Of a stretch of DNA of 64,000 nt, positions 47,930 through 60,300 are shown one piece after another. This DNA is from Cyclospora cayetanensis. Lineage: Eukaryota; Apicomplexa; Conoidasida; Eucoccidiorida; Eimeriidae. Below the pieces are notes generated by a model. It saw only the letters and a program-made list of their open reading frames with translations, had not been told where the DNA came from and searched no databases. The position numbers and the translations under genes are program-made. Where the stretch lies: NCBI RefSeq assembly GCF_002999335.1, contig NW_020312770.1, forward strand, positions 88,824-152,823, given 5' to 3'. Positions within the stretch are counted from its first letter, which is position 1, and every line of letters begins with the position of its first letter.

Positions 47930-50900
47930 CAATTTTCCCTATAGCGATTGTCTGGTTCTGATGAAGCCATGTGGTAATCTAACTATTCGTTTTTTTCCGG
48001 GAACATAATGAAGCCTTTTGGCGATGAAAATTGACAGTGGAACAGCCCTATTGTGCTGGCGAAGTCCGGCCCCAAAACTGATGTGTACAGGGGAGCTACA
48101 CAGCTGGCAAAAAGACATCTTTTCAGCCGCTAAAAAGTGCATAAATGTATCCGTGAGGCTGTGCCCCCCAGATGAGTACGACGGCTTCACGGAGGAGCAG
48201 ATAGTAGGGGATTCCGTTAGTTGATTGCGATGACGTTCCTTGCCTTTTATTTTTCAAAAGAAGAGAAAAACGTGTTCCAGGGGCGATTTTTGTTAAAAAA
48301 GAGCTTCATTGGTGGCTCTAATCATGCAAAGTAGGTCGAATAAAGGGAATGATTACTATCGCTTAAGCCGTCATACTGGCGCTGACTTCTTGTTTTCAGT
48401 CGCGAACAGCAGGCTTCGGGAGGGCTAAGAATGCTTAAGCAGGCGATTTTAACAATAGATACGTGTATCGTGCAATAGGATACTGTAGTTTGCAAACGTC
48501 AAAAACGAACCGTTGCTTTATTAGTGGACTTCTCAGGTGTACCAGAAGCTTCATATCAGCTTGTCGCAGGGTGAGCAGCGATTAGCCGGTGCAGCTTTCA
48601 CACATCATGAAGTGCTTGAGGTTTCAGGAGCAAATGCGCTGAACTCCCGTGTCTCTGGCTGATAAGAGAAGCTCGATATTAAGGTTCTAAACGAATGGAT
48701 GCCATGGATCTGCCAGCCACCCCGAGCCTACAAGTCTAAGTCAGAGGAAATCAAAAGTCTGGTGGAACCCGAGCTCTAGTTAGCACCAAACAACCCTCGA
48801 AACCGCACCAGCTACCTTTGAGGCGAATAAAGTCATAGAGTTAGCTTAAATCACATGCAAACGGCCATGAACTGAAGAAAATTATTGTGCTCAGAGGAAT
48901 CGAGATGCTTGGCGAGGAAGTTCAGCAACGCAAGGTGGGTCGGAGTGAAGGGACCCGAGGACAGAGTGGCACTCGCAAACCCACAAATGGTTAATTCTGA
49001 AGTGATGGAAGCCTATAGTTATGAAGAATTGTAATTACTATAGCTTGCCACTGGATACGAATAGGATCTGTTATCTTAGTAAATGGAGCATTAGTGCACT
49101 CTACATATTCTCTCGTTAGTGTAGTTCCTAAGATTCGAGTTTGCTGACAAATTGCAGATCCCCGAAACTGACAAAGAGTGAAAGGGCCAGCTGTCACTTT
49201 GGATTTGACAAGGATGTATTATTATGGCCTGAAACATTTATATTGGACTTATACACTATGATGTAATCTTAGGTATGCTATGGCTGACCCGATGGAAGGC
49301 GGATATGCAGCCACAGCTGCGCACTGTAAACGCTAGTTTGCCAGAGAGCGCTGAGGAAAACCGAATTATAATCTTCTTACCAAATTTCATTGTATTGCTG
49401 TTGAGCGGGGTAGAGTTGGTAACTTCATAAGGTAAGGCAGAGTCTTCATATGGCCGGCAAAAGCATAGCAGAAAGAGATGTTTGTTCTAGGCATGCACCC
49501 AGTGCCACTGGAGCTGCAATTTGCTCTACACTAGGTAATTTGATTGCGCACTCAGAAGAGAAGCAATAGACGCATTGTACGGGGGGCTTGGTTAGTGTGC
49601 AAATGATAGACAAGTTCCTCGCAGGCTGGCCAACTGCTCGTCGCCCAGCTCACCCTACGGAGCTTATCCATCGGTCAGGCGTAAATTTTGCTTCATGATA
49701 TCGGGTGACCGCACAGAAAGGAGAGGTGTTTGAGCGGCAAGGTTACGATTTGTTGAAAAGGGCAAAGTGCAGGATTTGTCCAGTGCCTCTGGGCATTAGC
49801 CGGCGCCAGTGCCACAGAAAACGGAAGGTGGCTGATATGCAGCAATGTGAAGCCTGTGTAGAAGAGCACTGTAAAACAGATATTTCCTATGCCTTAGTTT
49901 GGAGAATTGCCCGAACTCAGTGGACCAACAAGCTACTCGATATTTGATTTGACAGACGCCTTGTGAAATTTCCTTCCAAGCAGATGACAGACATGAAACG
50001 GCAATTTGCGCTCACACTTGCAAATTAAGGATGCCTCAACGCGGGTGGCACCTATAAACCTACACCTTGACTCCTGCCCCTTCGAGCCAATCGATATTTC
50101 CATTAGCCTGTCAAAGGCAATTGGGGGGTCAACTACTCTGTAGACATCTCGGTAGTCAATTGAAACACTCCACAGCGCCTACTGCATCACCGGCGTACGC
50201 TTCATTTGGCGGGGCCTGTGTTCGTCTTTCATGAGATTTCATTTAGTATTTGGATTTGTGTATTCTGGATGTATGAAGTGACGCAGATCAGGCAATGCAC
50301 CCACGCCTTAGAGGAATCAATGCGCAGTTGTATGATTCAAGCAGCCACTAGTGTGTTGGATCTCTGTATTAAATTAACGGGATTTCGTTCTTGGAATTGT
50401 GTGGGGCATCGTAGTTCGACCGATGGACTCCAGAAGATGCGGTCTGTGTCCTGAAGGAAGGAGTCGGATGCTGGAGCAAGACCACTTGTCATCCGCCTCT
50501 TTACTCCGGTATTATCGTTTCCCTATTATGAATGTCATTTCGTTTTGATAATCAATTCCACGGACAATGCTCTGGAAGCCATGTTCCCGAAACGTTTTCG
50601 GATTCTCTTAAATGCCAAGCAATGGTTTGTAAGTCTCATCGGTTCTCAATGACCGAGTACAGGTCAGGAGTCTCGAAAAGCGAACTGTATTCAGTATGAT
50701 GGGTACGAAGGTGACTCAGCATAATTTCTATGCGATTATATTATTTTTTATACTGACAGCCAACTTAAAATAAACCTCCGAAAAGGTTTCAAGACTTTAA
50801 GAAACCTAGAGTTGTTTGCTGGCTTGCCGGCAGCACAACTGTAGAGAAAAGGGTAACATGGGCGTCACTATGTTGTTGACGGTCCCCCACAATAATTCAG

Positions 50901-52060
50901 CGATTAAACTTGTGCGCCGGAACCCCTCTTGGCTGTAATGACATATGGGTTCTTTCGAATCAATTGGGTCTTGCGCCTTTGACAACCAAGTCTCTGCTAT
51001 TATTTTCAGTATCCGGAGTTGCACAGGGTGATGAAACATGAATACGCCGAGGATGAGCTGCTGTACTTCTACACAAAGCAGGGGACTCAGTCGTTTGCAG
51101 TTTTTACGTTTGGTTTGCACCGTTTTACACAAAATGCACAATCATGCTTTGTCGGGCCATAATCGGTTTCACGCTGCAGTGGACTTTTTATGGGGAGCCT
51201 CCTGGTGTCCTGGAATGCGCTTCGCCATAGAGAGATATGCAGTGCCGTTCAATCACAGAAAGTCAAGGATCAGGATAGCAATTAAATATTGTTGAACAGA
51301 ATCAGGATATAATGACCGTGCCATTTTTTGTTACAGCCCAGTGACTGTTCGGGAGTTTCCGAGCCATTCTTAATTCATGACTGGAAATATACGGTTGCCG
51401 CAGGATTATCATCATCGATAGGGAACATGACGTCGGTTAGTGCGTCTTAGCGTGCCTTTGTGATCCACCTATGCATTGGCCATAATATGACCACTGCCAA
51501 CCACGTTAAGGTAGATGGGCATGTGGAAAGCACGAACAACACTCCTCTCCAGTGTCTGCGATACCATTTTCAAACAAATGCAGTTGCTTAATATTATTTT
51601 CTTCATTGCACCGAGTGGGTCCATCGTGTGACAATACACTTGTGTACCCGTTGTTCCCTCTGGTCTACCGCGAGGAGGCCCTCGCCGATTTAGGACTGGA
51701 TTTGCTGACCAGGGGACAAGGACCACATTGGAAGCGGAGGGGTTCACCGAGAGATGCCGCAGCGCACGCGACCCCATGCACAAGATCAAGGGAGTCAAGC
51801 ACTGAATCATAATAATCGACAGTCTTCCAGTGGCTCGATACCGAAGAACTGGTCCGCGTGGATCGGCAGCCTATGCCAGGTGCATTAGCAGGCGACCAGA
51901 CGAAGACATTGCGGCCAGATGATAAGGACCATTCGCCTTTCCCTCGCTATTCAATTCTCGTTCTTTTCTTGTCTTTCCCCTCAGCATTAAGGGTGCCACA
52001 AGGCGTTCTATACTGGCTCCATCCAGCAGTGCCGAAATACGACGGTTGGTGAAAATGCAG
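47930..52060 (+). mobile_element. Decayed Ty3/gypsy-type retroelement, copy 2 (longer)
   Basis: This copy retains more pol than copy 1. Near 49260 reads DVILGMLWLTRWKADMQPQL, the conserved junction after the protease. The region from about 49700 to 50600 aligns by eye with the reverse transcriptase of copy 1. At about 51095-51260 is the integrase H2C2 zinc-binding block: HKMHNHALSGHNRFH followed by WGASWCPGMRFAIERY; the second Cys pair is damaged. At about 51510-51570 is DGHVESTNNTPLQCLRYHF, the DGQxExxNxxL block of the integrase core. Order is protease, RT, integrase, as in Ty3/gypsy elements. All frames are interrupted. The left 1 kb also aligns with copy 1 (for example 48335 with 36020 and 48650 with 36365). 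LTRs and exact ends were not found. Confidence 0.75.
51038..51580 (+). pseudogene. Integrase remnant (copy 2)
   Basis: The H-x-H pair of the H2C2 zinc motif is visible in the block around GHNRFH, and the downstream DGHVESTNN motif matches the conserved DGQTERVN-type segment preceding the catalytic Glu. Frame changes separate the two, so no functional integrase is encoded. Confidence 0.65.
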
Positions 52061-53821
52061 TTGTTGGCTATATTGACTGTGAGAGAATATGGGGCAGGAG
52101 CCCCATTGGGTCAAAAGCACTGGTCACAATGGACGGTATTACTTGGTTTCCTTGGAATTTGTCCTTCATCAATGCATGCGCTGCCAGAAACAGCTACCAT
52201 TAACTGTGGGTATTGCTTGAAAGGTTCCTGCTAACTTCTGTTACGGCTTTTGCCACACTTTGATATTTGCATAGGCTCTCTGAAGTATTTTGCCTCTACA
52301 CTAATCTATAGGGCTTTCTGTGACTTTGAAAGCGACTATGCTGTATGCACCGGTTGTACTGCCACGCCCACATTACTCTGTGAGGCTTGAACGCAGTGCA
52401 CAACTATAGTGTCTTCTGATCAGCTTCACACATTTTAGTTGTCTGCTGGTTTATCAGATGCTGCTCGCACATTTAAGGTCCGTCGGTAGCAAGCCACAAG
52501 GCTGCCTCGGACTTTTTCGAAAAACCCTCGTAAGCTGTTAGCTAATTTGCGTGTCTTTCTTATCTCCTACTTCTGCTTGCCGCCTGGTGCATACATCTAT
52601 TTTTACGCTCTTCACATTTTTTTGGGATTCTACCTTCTTGGCGTGTGCCGGTACGTTGGGACTCTTCCGCTGTTCTGCACACACGTGACCTGGGCGTACA
52701 AGTGGGGAAAGCTGAGGTGCAAAATTCTAAATGGGGAAGTGACTTTTAGCAGGGCAAGATACATTGATTCACTTTGCTCCACACTAGATGCATTTGATTG
52801 TACATTAACAAAGGAAGTAATGGTGGGTTTGTGTATTATCATAGCTCATTTATTGCTGAGTACTGTTAGCTTCATACAAAGAGGTACCGTGCTGTGCACA
52901 TGTAGGCTAGATGCTATGCGTAACAAACTCTAGATGCTCGTAGCGTTTCGAGGGTCTAGCAACGAACACCCTAGATGCAACTCTGCCTCATGTTGGATGC
53001 CTGAGGGTCACGGGCATTTAATAAAGGAGTTCTTCTCGTACACAAATCTGTAAACGTATTTGTCTTGATTACTGAGCTAAGCTTCGGCCAACGGTACCTC
53101 AATTCAAACGTCACGTTGTCCTACAGACAAATCGTACGACAGCACATAGAATGTGCTCCACCAGTATGGAGCTTACCCTGATCCAGAGGAAAGCCCATTT
53201 CAGTTTAACGCCGCGCTGGTGCGCTAGAACTTGATGTTTTTTGGGCGATAAGCAATGCAGTGCTATTTCGTTGTGTGTAGCTTGGTCGCTTTGGTACGCC
53301 CCTTCATTGGTGCCAGACGCAATCCAATATACAGAGGAAGGTATTGCGAAGCTAAGCTACTCGAATGAGTCTGGAGGGGCTAAATGTGTCATCTTCTTGT
53401 TCCGTCTGTTGTGAATATTCTCTGATTAATGGCCCGAAGTGGAGTAGAAGTGGTCTTACGAGGCATATGGTGAGTGCAAACATCAAGTTCCTGGCCTGCA
53501 TTCATGAATTATGTGAACTTCACATCTAAAAGAGAGCATGAATTAAGTTATATGGCGAAACATTGGAATATGCGAAGTATCGAGAGGCTGCACCTCGTGA
53601 CTCTTGTGGGGCCCTCCTGCGGCATCCGATGGGGGCCCCGGCCAAGGGAGAAGTGGCTGCATTTCAGTGCAGGTGCGGTTATGGCTGGTAGATTCTGTTT
53701 CAGTGTAAAGACTAATCATATGTCCTCTTAAACAGTGGCGCCTTTCTTTAGCATACGGTAGGGGGAATCGAAGGCGAAGATATAGAATCGCTCCTGTTCT
53801 GTGCCACACAAACAAGCAGCA
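52061..53821. other. Intergenic region upstream of NudC
   Basis: About 1.7 kb after the retroelement. Open frames at 52547-52933 (+, hydrophobic) and on the minus strand near 53543-53890 lack motifs and consistent splice sites. The last few hundred bases presumably hold the promoter of the NudC gene. Confidence 0.45.
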
Positions 53822-55833
53822 ATGGGTGCGGGGGAGGAGATGTCTGCTGACTGCCGTTTCGACGGTTTGTTCGCCACAGTTGCAGAACAAGCAGGGGGCA
53901 TTGAACCTCTCTTTGACTTCTTCTTCGGCTTTCTATGCCGGAAAACAGATTTCTTTACGGTAGGACGCGTGGCCTGCAAAGAAATGCTCGACAAATCATT
54001 TCAAAACTGGACCATCAAGGCGACAGAAAAGGCGGAGAGGGAGAGGCTTCACAGGGAGAAGCAACAAAGGCAGCAAGCTCAGCAAAAGCAGCCGCCAAAG
54101 GACCTAGATAGTCGGCCAAAAGTTGAGGAGTTGACTGCGGAGGAGGAGGCTCTTTTCACTCATTCGTTAAACGAAAACCCGAATATCACGTCCAAGCACC
54201 AAGACTCTAAATCGGAGAGCCCTCACGGCACCTCGCACGATGCAGCAGAGATGTCAGACGACGAAGCAAGCAGCAGCCGCCCTGAGGGGAACGGAGGCTC
54301 CACCGAAAAGTATCGCTCAGCATTGAGAGCTTAAGTTGCGCCTTCCGGATCCTCTAGCAGAGGGCGCACATCAAAGGACGAAGCTCTTAGCTGCACATAG
54401 TGACAAATTACACTTTACGTTGTGGTTGATATTGGTAAACACCAAAGCAAATACACGGTTGTGTTTGTACAGTATTCAGATTTTAACCGAGGCTCTCTTT
54501 GTAACGTACATATGTCAGTAGCATATGTTCACGCTCGCGTTCGTTTCGATCTATAATGTAAAGTTTGCTATCGATTTTGTGAAGGTACCGGTGGACTCAA
54601 ACTCTGGAGGCGGTAGATGTGTACGTCCCCGTGGGCTCCGGCGTGAGAGCTGCCCAGTGCAACGTGAAGATCACAGCGACGCGACTGATTGTAGGCCTGA
54701 AGGGGCAGAATCCCATTTTGGGTAGGTAGCCCCAGGACAGGGCACGACAAGGAAAGCTCGCATTGCGAAAGTCGGAGACTTGTATGTTGGCTGTTTTGTA
54801 GCTTGATCTTGTCTTTGTAACGCCAATACACTGGCATTTGTTGCAACAGCACAATTTAGCGGTTTGCACTGCTTGTGTCGTTCACTTAAGGTGCGTAAAA
54901 TCTTGTGATCCTTCTTTTCTGTTTTCTGCTGGGTTTCAGACGGAGTGTTTTCGCAAAAAGTGCACGCGGAGGACTGCATGTGGACGTTGGAGGATCAAAA
55001 TACAATTCACTTGAGTCTTGAAAAAGTTGACAGAATGCGCTGGTGGAGCTGCGTGCTAAAGGGAGACCCTGAAATCGACACCAAGACTATTGTCCCAGAG
55101 GTCAGTTGTAAGGAGGCACAGAACATTTCGTAATTGATCCTCCTATACCTTTGCCTGTATGCACAATGCTTATCTGGGCCTTCGCAAGGCATATATTTCT
55201 GAAACTTATTAGGTTTTCGATCAGTATCAAGCCGGTCATGTTTAATTGAAGGGTGTGTTGTGCAGGATATCTGTATGCCTCATTGATATGTTCCCTTTGT
55301 GTCTACATAGCTCTGCTGTCAGCATATGTATACATACATATACTGGATGCAGCGCTGTCTGAGAATGCGATAGGCTGTATTAGAGTTCGCCACAAACTGC
55401 AGAGGAGCGGCAGTAGTAGTCAGGGCAATTGCTTGGGATACTTCTCCACACGCATTAACAGATAGACAAACTTTTATGCGCCAATTAGCGAAGCCTTTTC
55501 GTGTATGCACATATGTATGCTGTATGCATATTTGTTGGCATGCACAGAAGAGCACTTTTGTAGCAAGCCTGTGGACTCCAAACTCACGGGTGCACGCAGA
55601 CGTGGGCTGTTTTCTCCTGCGATCTGCAGAACTCGAAGCTTTCTGATTTAGATCCAGAGACGCGCGCAACCGTCGAAAAGATGATGTTCGATCAGCATCA
55701 AAAACAACGAGGACTGCCCACGAGCGATCAACAACGTCAGGCGGAGATGCTTGAAAAATTCAAACAGTCTCATCCGGAGCTTGATTTTTCCAATGCAAAG
55801 ATTAATTGGGGCGGTTCAGCTTGGGGCGGTTGA
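53822..55833 (+). CDS. nudC: Nuclear movement protein NudC
   Basis: Four exons, 53822-54309, 54585-54721, 54940-55100 and 55630-55833, give 329 residues, close to animal NudC. The N-terminal helical region has [20 protein letters not shown] followed by [13 protein letters not shown], the family signature. A charged Lys/Glu/Gln-rich linker follows. The CS (p23-like) domain starts at [17 protein letters not shown] and runs through [29 protein letters not shown] and [20 protein letters not shown]. The C-terminal tail is the invariant [19 protein letters not shown] with [10 protein letters not shown] and [13 protein letters not shown]. NudC is a cytoplasmic co-chaperone acting with HSP90 and dynein/LIS1. 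The start is the ATG at 53822 just before the conserved domain. Donor 54310 is GTATCG and splits the Lys codon before YRW; the reconstructed motif confirms it. Confidence 0.95.
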
Positions 55834-57375
55834 TGGAAAACCGCAGCCAGGCGCTTTCCCCTCTCTGGGCCTGCACTCATTGTCGTGTAGGGTTTGGCCA
55901 TTCCAGAGTAGTGTACAGCGCGCTGCAGAAGCAGCAGCTTAGAAGTCTAGTAGCTCCCCCAGACTGTTACTATACGCATGGTTGAGTACTGCTGGGGCGC
56001 CAAGGCTCAAGCACTGAGGACCCTTAGAGACACTTAAACGATGGACCCACAATGAGGTCAGGCTGGGCCTTCGTAGTGTTTGGACGGAGGGTTGTTGGGA
56101 GACAGGGTATCCTTAGGCTTAAATTGGCTCATTATTGGGCGACGCTTCTGATTGAAGGACGATGTTGGTGAGCTGCTAAAGTTGTGGCTTAGTTGAATCA
56201 TATGAGTGGCTTGACGAAGTGGAAATGGAGGTCGCGTTGCTGGAATACCGGCATTCTCGTATCTACAAAGCTTGAATTTGCTGGAACGCGTACAGTGTCA
56301 CACAGCAGATTGTTACAAGCGCAATCCTAATATGGTGTGGGGGGAAAAAACCATCTTTTGGGGACAGCCCTCCCCCAGTGGTCCTTTGTGATGAGTATCT
56401 GTTGAGTATATACATTCTGAGGAAATTGGTGAGGACTTTCTGTTGTTCCACGCAACTTGCACTGCTTGGGGGTATTTGCTGAACCTCATCCTCCATAGGC
56501 GAGATCAGAGCCACAACGTTTAATAACATCGTCGAACTAGCATTAGATGTAAGCCCAGGGACGGTGCGTTTAGGTTCCACTACATCGCATTTGGGTGTAA
56601 GTGGCTCGTTTATGGCTCTCCTGTGCACTACACCCGGGTATATTTAAAGGCAAGGTGCGATATGGATTACCTGCAGCTCCGCAAGCTAGTGGCGTTGCAG
56701 CGGTAGTTCGTGTTCCAGTCGCCCCCGGCGGTAGTGCCCAAGGTTGGGTAGTTGTGCAGCCTGTTAAACGGATCCAGACACGTGCTCCAGAAACAACTGG
56801 TTGATTAAAATGAATAAGACCAATTAAGTTCTCGAAGAATTAGGTCTCTATAGTTTGCTCTGTACAAGCCGCGCTTGCAGGTGACCACTGACGCAACCGG
56901 CGTCCAATGGAGCAGCGATTAACAGGAACCGCGACACATCTGGCCTTAAGGCGCCTAGCGAATTGCTGTTCAAGGTTCTCTTTTAGTTGTAGATGCGCTT
57001 GCTGGCTCTTTTTTTAAAATTGCCTTTGATAGAACAAATATATCTAGTGTCTGTCCCTGTAGCTTTTATGGTAGACATTCAAACTACGGGACCGAGCCAG
57101 CTCGACGGCAACGCATGCACATCCAATATTTCATTCCCGTCTGCCCGAGTTTGATTAGTTTTTGCGTTTCCTGGGTGGAGACTTGGTAAGTTATTGCCCT
57201 GCTTGGTAGCTTTCATGTTTATGTTCGTGCAAGGCTTCCGGCTTGCGACTGGGAGTGTCTTTGGCCCTGGAATGTAGCTCATTGGGATGCAAACAGTCCT
57301 TAGAGTGGTGCGCCAGCCCTCCCATCTTCAGCAACGCTCATCCAGCGTGTCGACTTCCATGGGTGAAGCAAGAGG
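55834..57375. other. Intergenic region between NudC and the PH-domain gene
   Basis: About 1.5 kb. A minus-strand frame of 121 codons (56263-56628) ends in a hydrophobic segment (IALVTICCVTLYAF) and could be a small tail-anchored protein, but has no supporting homology. A plus-strand frame ending at 56804 contains VAAVVRVPVAPGGSAQGW and is unsupported. No confident gene. Confidence 0.4.
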
Positions 57376-60300
57376 ATGAGTGCTCACGACGGGTCTGGAC
57401 CTGCCGGGGCCACACTGAGGGAGGGTCGGGACAGTGGGGATGAGGGCTTTTGGCTTGATGACCATGCATTCATTGTATTCGGACGGCAGGTGGAAACATC
57501 TGCCGTACGAAGCGGGACTGTAATGCTCCTATTGGACCCTCGCCAGTCCTCTGCAGTCGAGAAGAAACATGTAACTCCTTTACTATCGGAGCAGCAGTGG
57601 CTTAAGAGATACTGTGAACTCAAGGGAAACCTCTTGCTATATGCACCGCATTCAGACGCTGCGTTTGAAGGGGCCTTTATGCTCGAAGATTTTGTATTCA
57701 AGCTATTCCCTCCGTCGCGAGCCCTCGCCATGGGAGTACGTGGCGCTTCCTTCATTTGCACTCAGCAGCCTTTGTCTCTGGAATAATTTTGCCCTACGCA
57801 TTTGTCCGGTGTGACGTTTAAACATATTTCGCATTATTCATCTGGTGAATGTCCATGGGGTCCGGCAGACAGCGCGCCCCCACTTCCATGAGAAGCGGTT
57901 CGCTTATGCTGGCCCTCCTTTTTCAAATATTTTATTAGTTCAACCATGCCGGCTGCACCTTTGTGCCTGCAGCTGATCCCGAGGCTACCAGCTGAAGACA
58001 CAGAGGGCGAACACACACGAGACAGCACAGTTCTCGTAGGAACATCTCGGCATGATGGCGTGTACGGCAAATTTCTGAAGCCTCTAGTAATGATGCTGGA
58101 TACGCAGAGGGCTGCAGCGGCATGGAAGCTACAGATGGACAGCTGTAGCGCCTCTAAGATGCAGCAGAAAATCAAGGAATTAGAGGCTTTGCTCGAAAGA
58201 GAAAGGGCTGCAGTCGCACGAGAAAGAGAGGCCACGGCGGTAATTACTAAGCAACAAGAACTCGCGCTCATGGAATCAGAGGGATCCAAGAGAACGCTGT
58301 TGGTGGGCCAAAGCAAGAACCGCAGGACCCTAATCTGGCCGCTGAACTCTTACTGCCGGTTCCTAGAGCAGCCCTCAAAAATCAGAAAAATTATTGTGTG
58401 GCTGTCCCGATTGGACTGGAGCTGTGTGTAAGTTCACCGAGCAAGAATAGGGTTTCTAGGCAAGTTTCTTGGGCAACCGTTCTGATAGTTCTTTCTGCGT
58501 GGGTTGACTACAGCTGGAGATTGAACGTCTAGAACAAAGAAATCAGAGGCTGCAGGCTTCTGGAGAGGTCACTGAAAAGGCAGCGGCAGAGTTTGTTGAT
58601 CAGAAGGCTCATGAAATCTCTTTCCTTCAAAACGAGCTGGCAGCGCAACTTGCTGGTACCGCATAAGGTTGATGGACGGTTCCAAAAGCTGTAGAGCTCA
58701 ATCATTTTTTACGCAGTGGAGAGCCCAATCATGTACTAACTGTCTGTCACGTTGAAGTGCATGGGTGCATATCGATGTATGTCTCATCTGCGGATACAAA
58801 TACATAATTTGCATCTCTCTGGACTCAATGTGCATTTGATAATGCAAGGGTAACAGAGGCGCATGAGAAAATCAACTTTTGTAGCATTTTCTAGGTGTAT
58901 CCCCTCTTGCCGTGGCGTGTCTCAGGAAGCAAACGACTGGAGGAGGAGGTAGTGCATTTAAGAGAGGTTTTAAGCTCTTCGCAGCAAAAGGCGCAGATGC
59001 TGGCTGCAGAAAACAGTCAGCTGAACTGTAAAGTCTCTGATTTCCTGAAGGACCTCGAAGACGCCAGAGACAACCCGTCTCGATTTGCCCTCCTGATGTC
59101 CCGTCTTCGCGCTGCGAACCAGAAGGTGGCCATTGAGAACAAGCGCATCAGGTGAGATCTGCAGCGCTGTTGTCTGTATACAGCCGCTCTTTGAGCCTGG
59201 CATCCATGCGATACACCTACCGAGGGCATTGGGCGTTTGCTCGTTGGGCTCACTCACAGCTGCACAGCTCTTGCCATTCACTACGCTCAAAAAATAGCAT
59301 AAACTAAATTTTAGTTTAAGTGTAAATAGCGCTTAATTTGGGCAGGAGGACTCATAAGGTGGCATTTAAGGAATATCTATTTCGCCGTTTCTGTTGGTTT
59401 GTCTATCTCAGGGAGGAAAATATCTCTCTAACACAAAATTTCCACCAGCTTGATGAAAAATTCAGGCAGAAGGTGAGACCTTGTATCCAGAATTTTAATA
59501 ATTGTTCCTCTATGGGGCCAAACACTTGTTGGTATCTCAGGCTAAAGGGCACTGGGCAGGTTTTAGAACAAATGCCCATGGAAATCTGCTTATTATTTCC
59601 ACATTCCCCTTATCCTACATGATCTTGGAGATTTTGCCGATAGCTCTTGCGATTCAGGCCCGTATCATGCGTCAGATAGCTGAACGCGGAGACGTCTTTG
59701 ACTTGCTGCGGAAGTGGCTGATTTGCAGTGAGCACAAAGTGAGCACCTTCGGCCCTCGTATCCCTCACCCCTTCACTCTTTTGCTTCCATCAGTTGGCCG
59801 GCCTTTAGGGCTCCTGCGTGCAGCCTTCCGTATTCAGACGTCTTGCCACGTTGGAAAGGCTGCTGAGCGGTGCTCCACAGGGTTTGGATCAAAAAGATGA
59901 CCTTCCTTCACTTTTCTCTTTTACGAGGTTGGGTAAGGGGGAATGGTGGCGGCGAAAACCGCGCGTCTGGCACTTGCTTTTTTGCTGGACGATGTGGTGC
60001 CCGCTGGTGTGCTGTGGCTTTCTGAAGGTTCGTTTTTATGAACAGGGATATAAATGGTCTCCTCAGCAGGAAGAGGATGCACTTGAAAAGTACGCGAAGT
60101 CCCAATAGTACAAATGCAAGAACTATGGCGTCCAAACTATGTTTTATGCTGGCAGTTGTAGCCTTTAGCAACGTTGCACATTTCCAACGTGTTCTCAACG
60201 ATTCGGCTTTGCTGTGAATCCCAGTATAGTTGCCATTTGCTACAGGGCCAAAGAGACACGGGGAATTATGTGCTTGTTAGCATTTTGAGGTTTGCGGGCG

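Noticed and set aside
56263..56628. 121-codon minus-strand ORF with a terminal hydrophobic segment
   Set aside because: No homology, no splice context and no codon bias distinguishing it from neighbouring noncoding sequence; noted only as a possibility.
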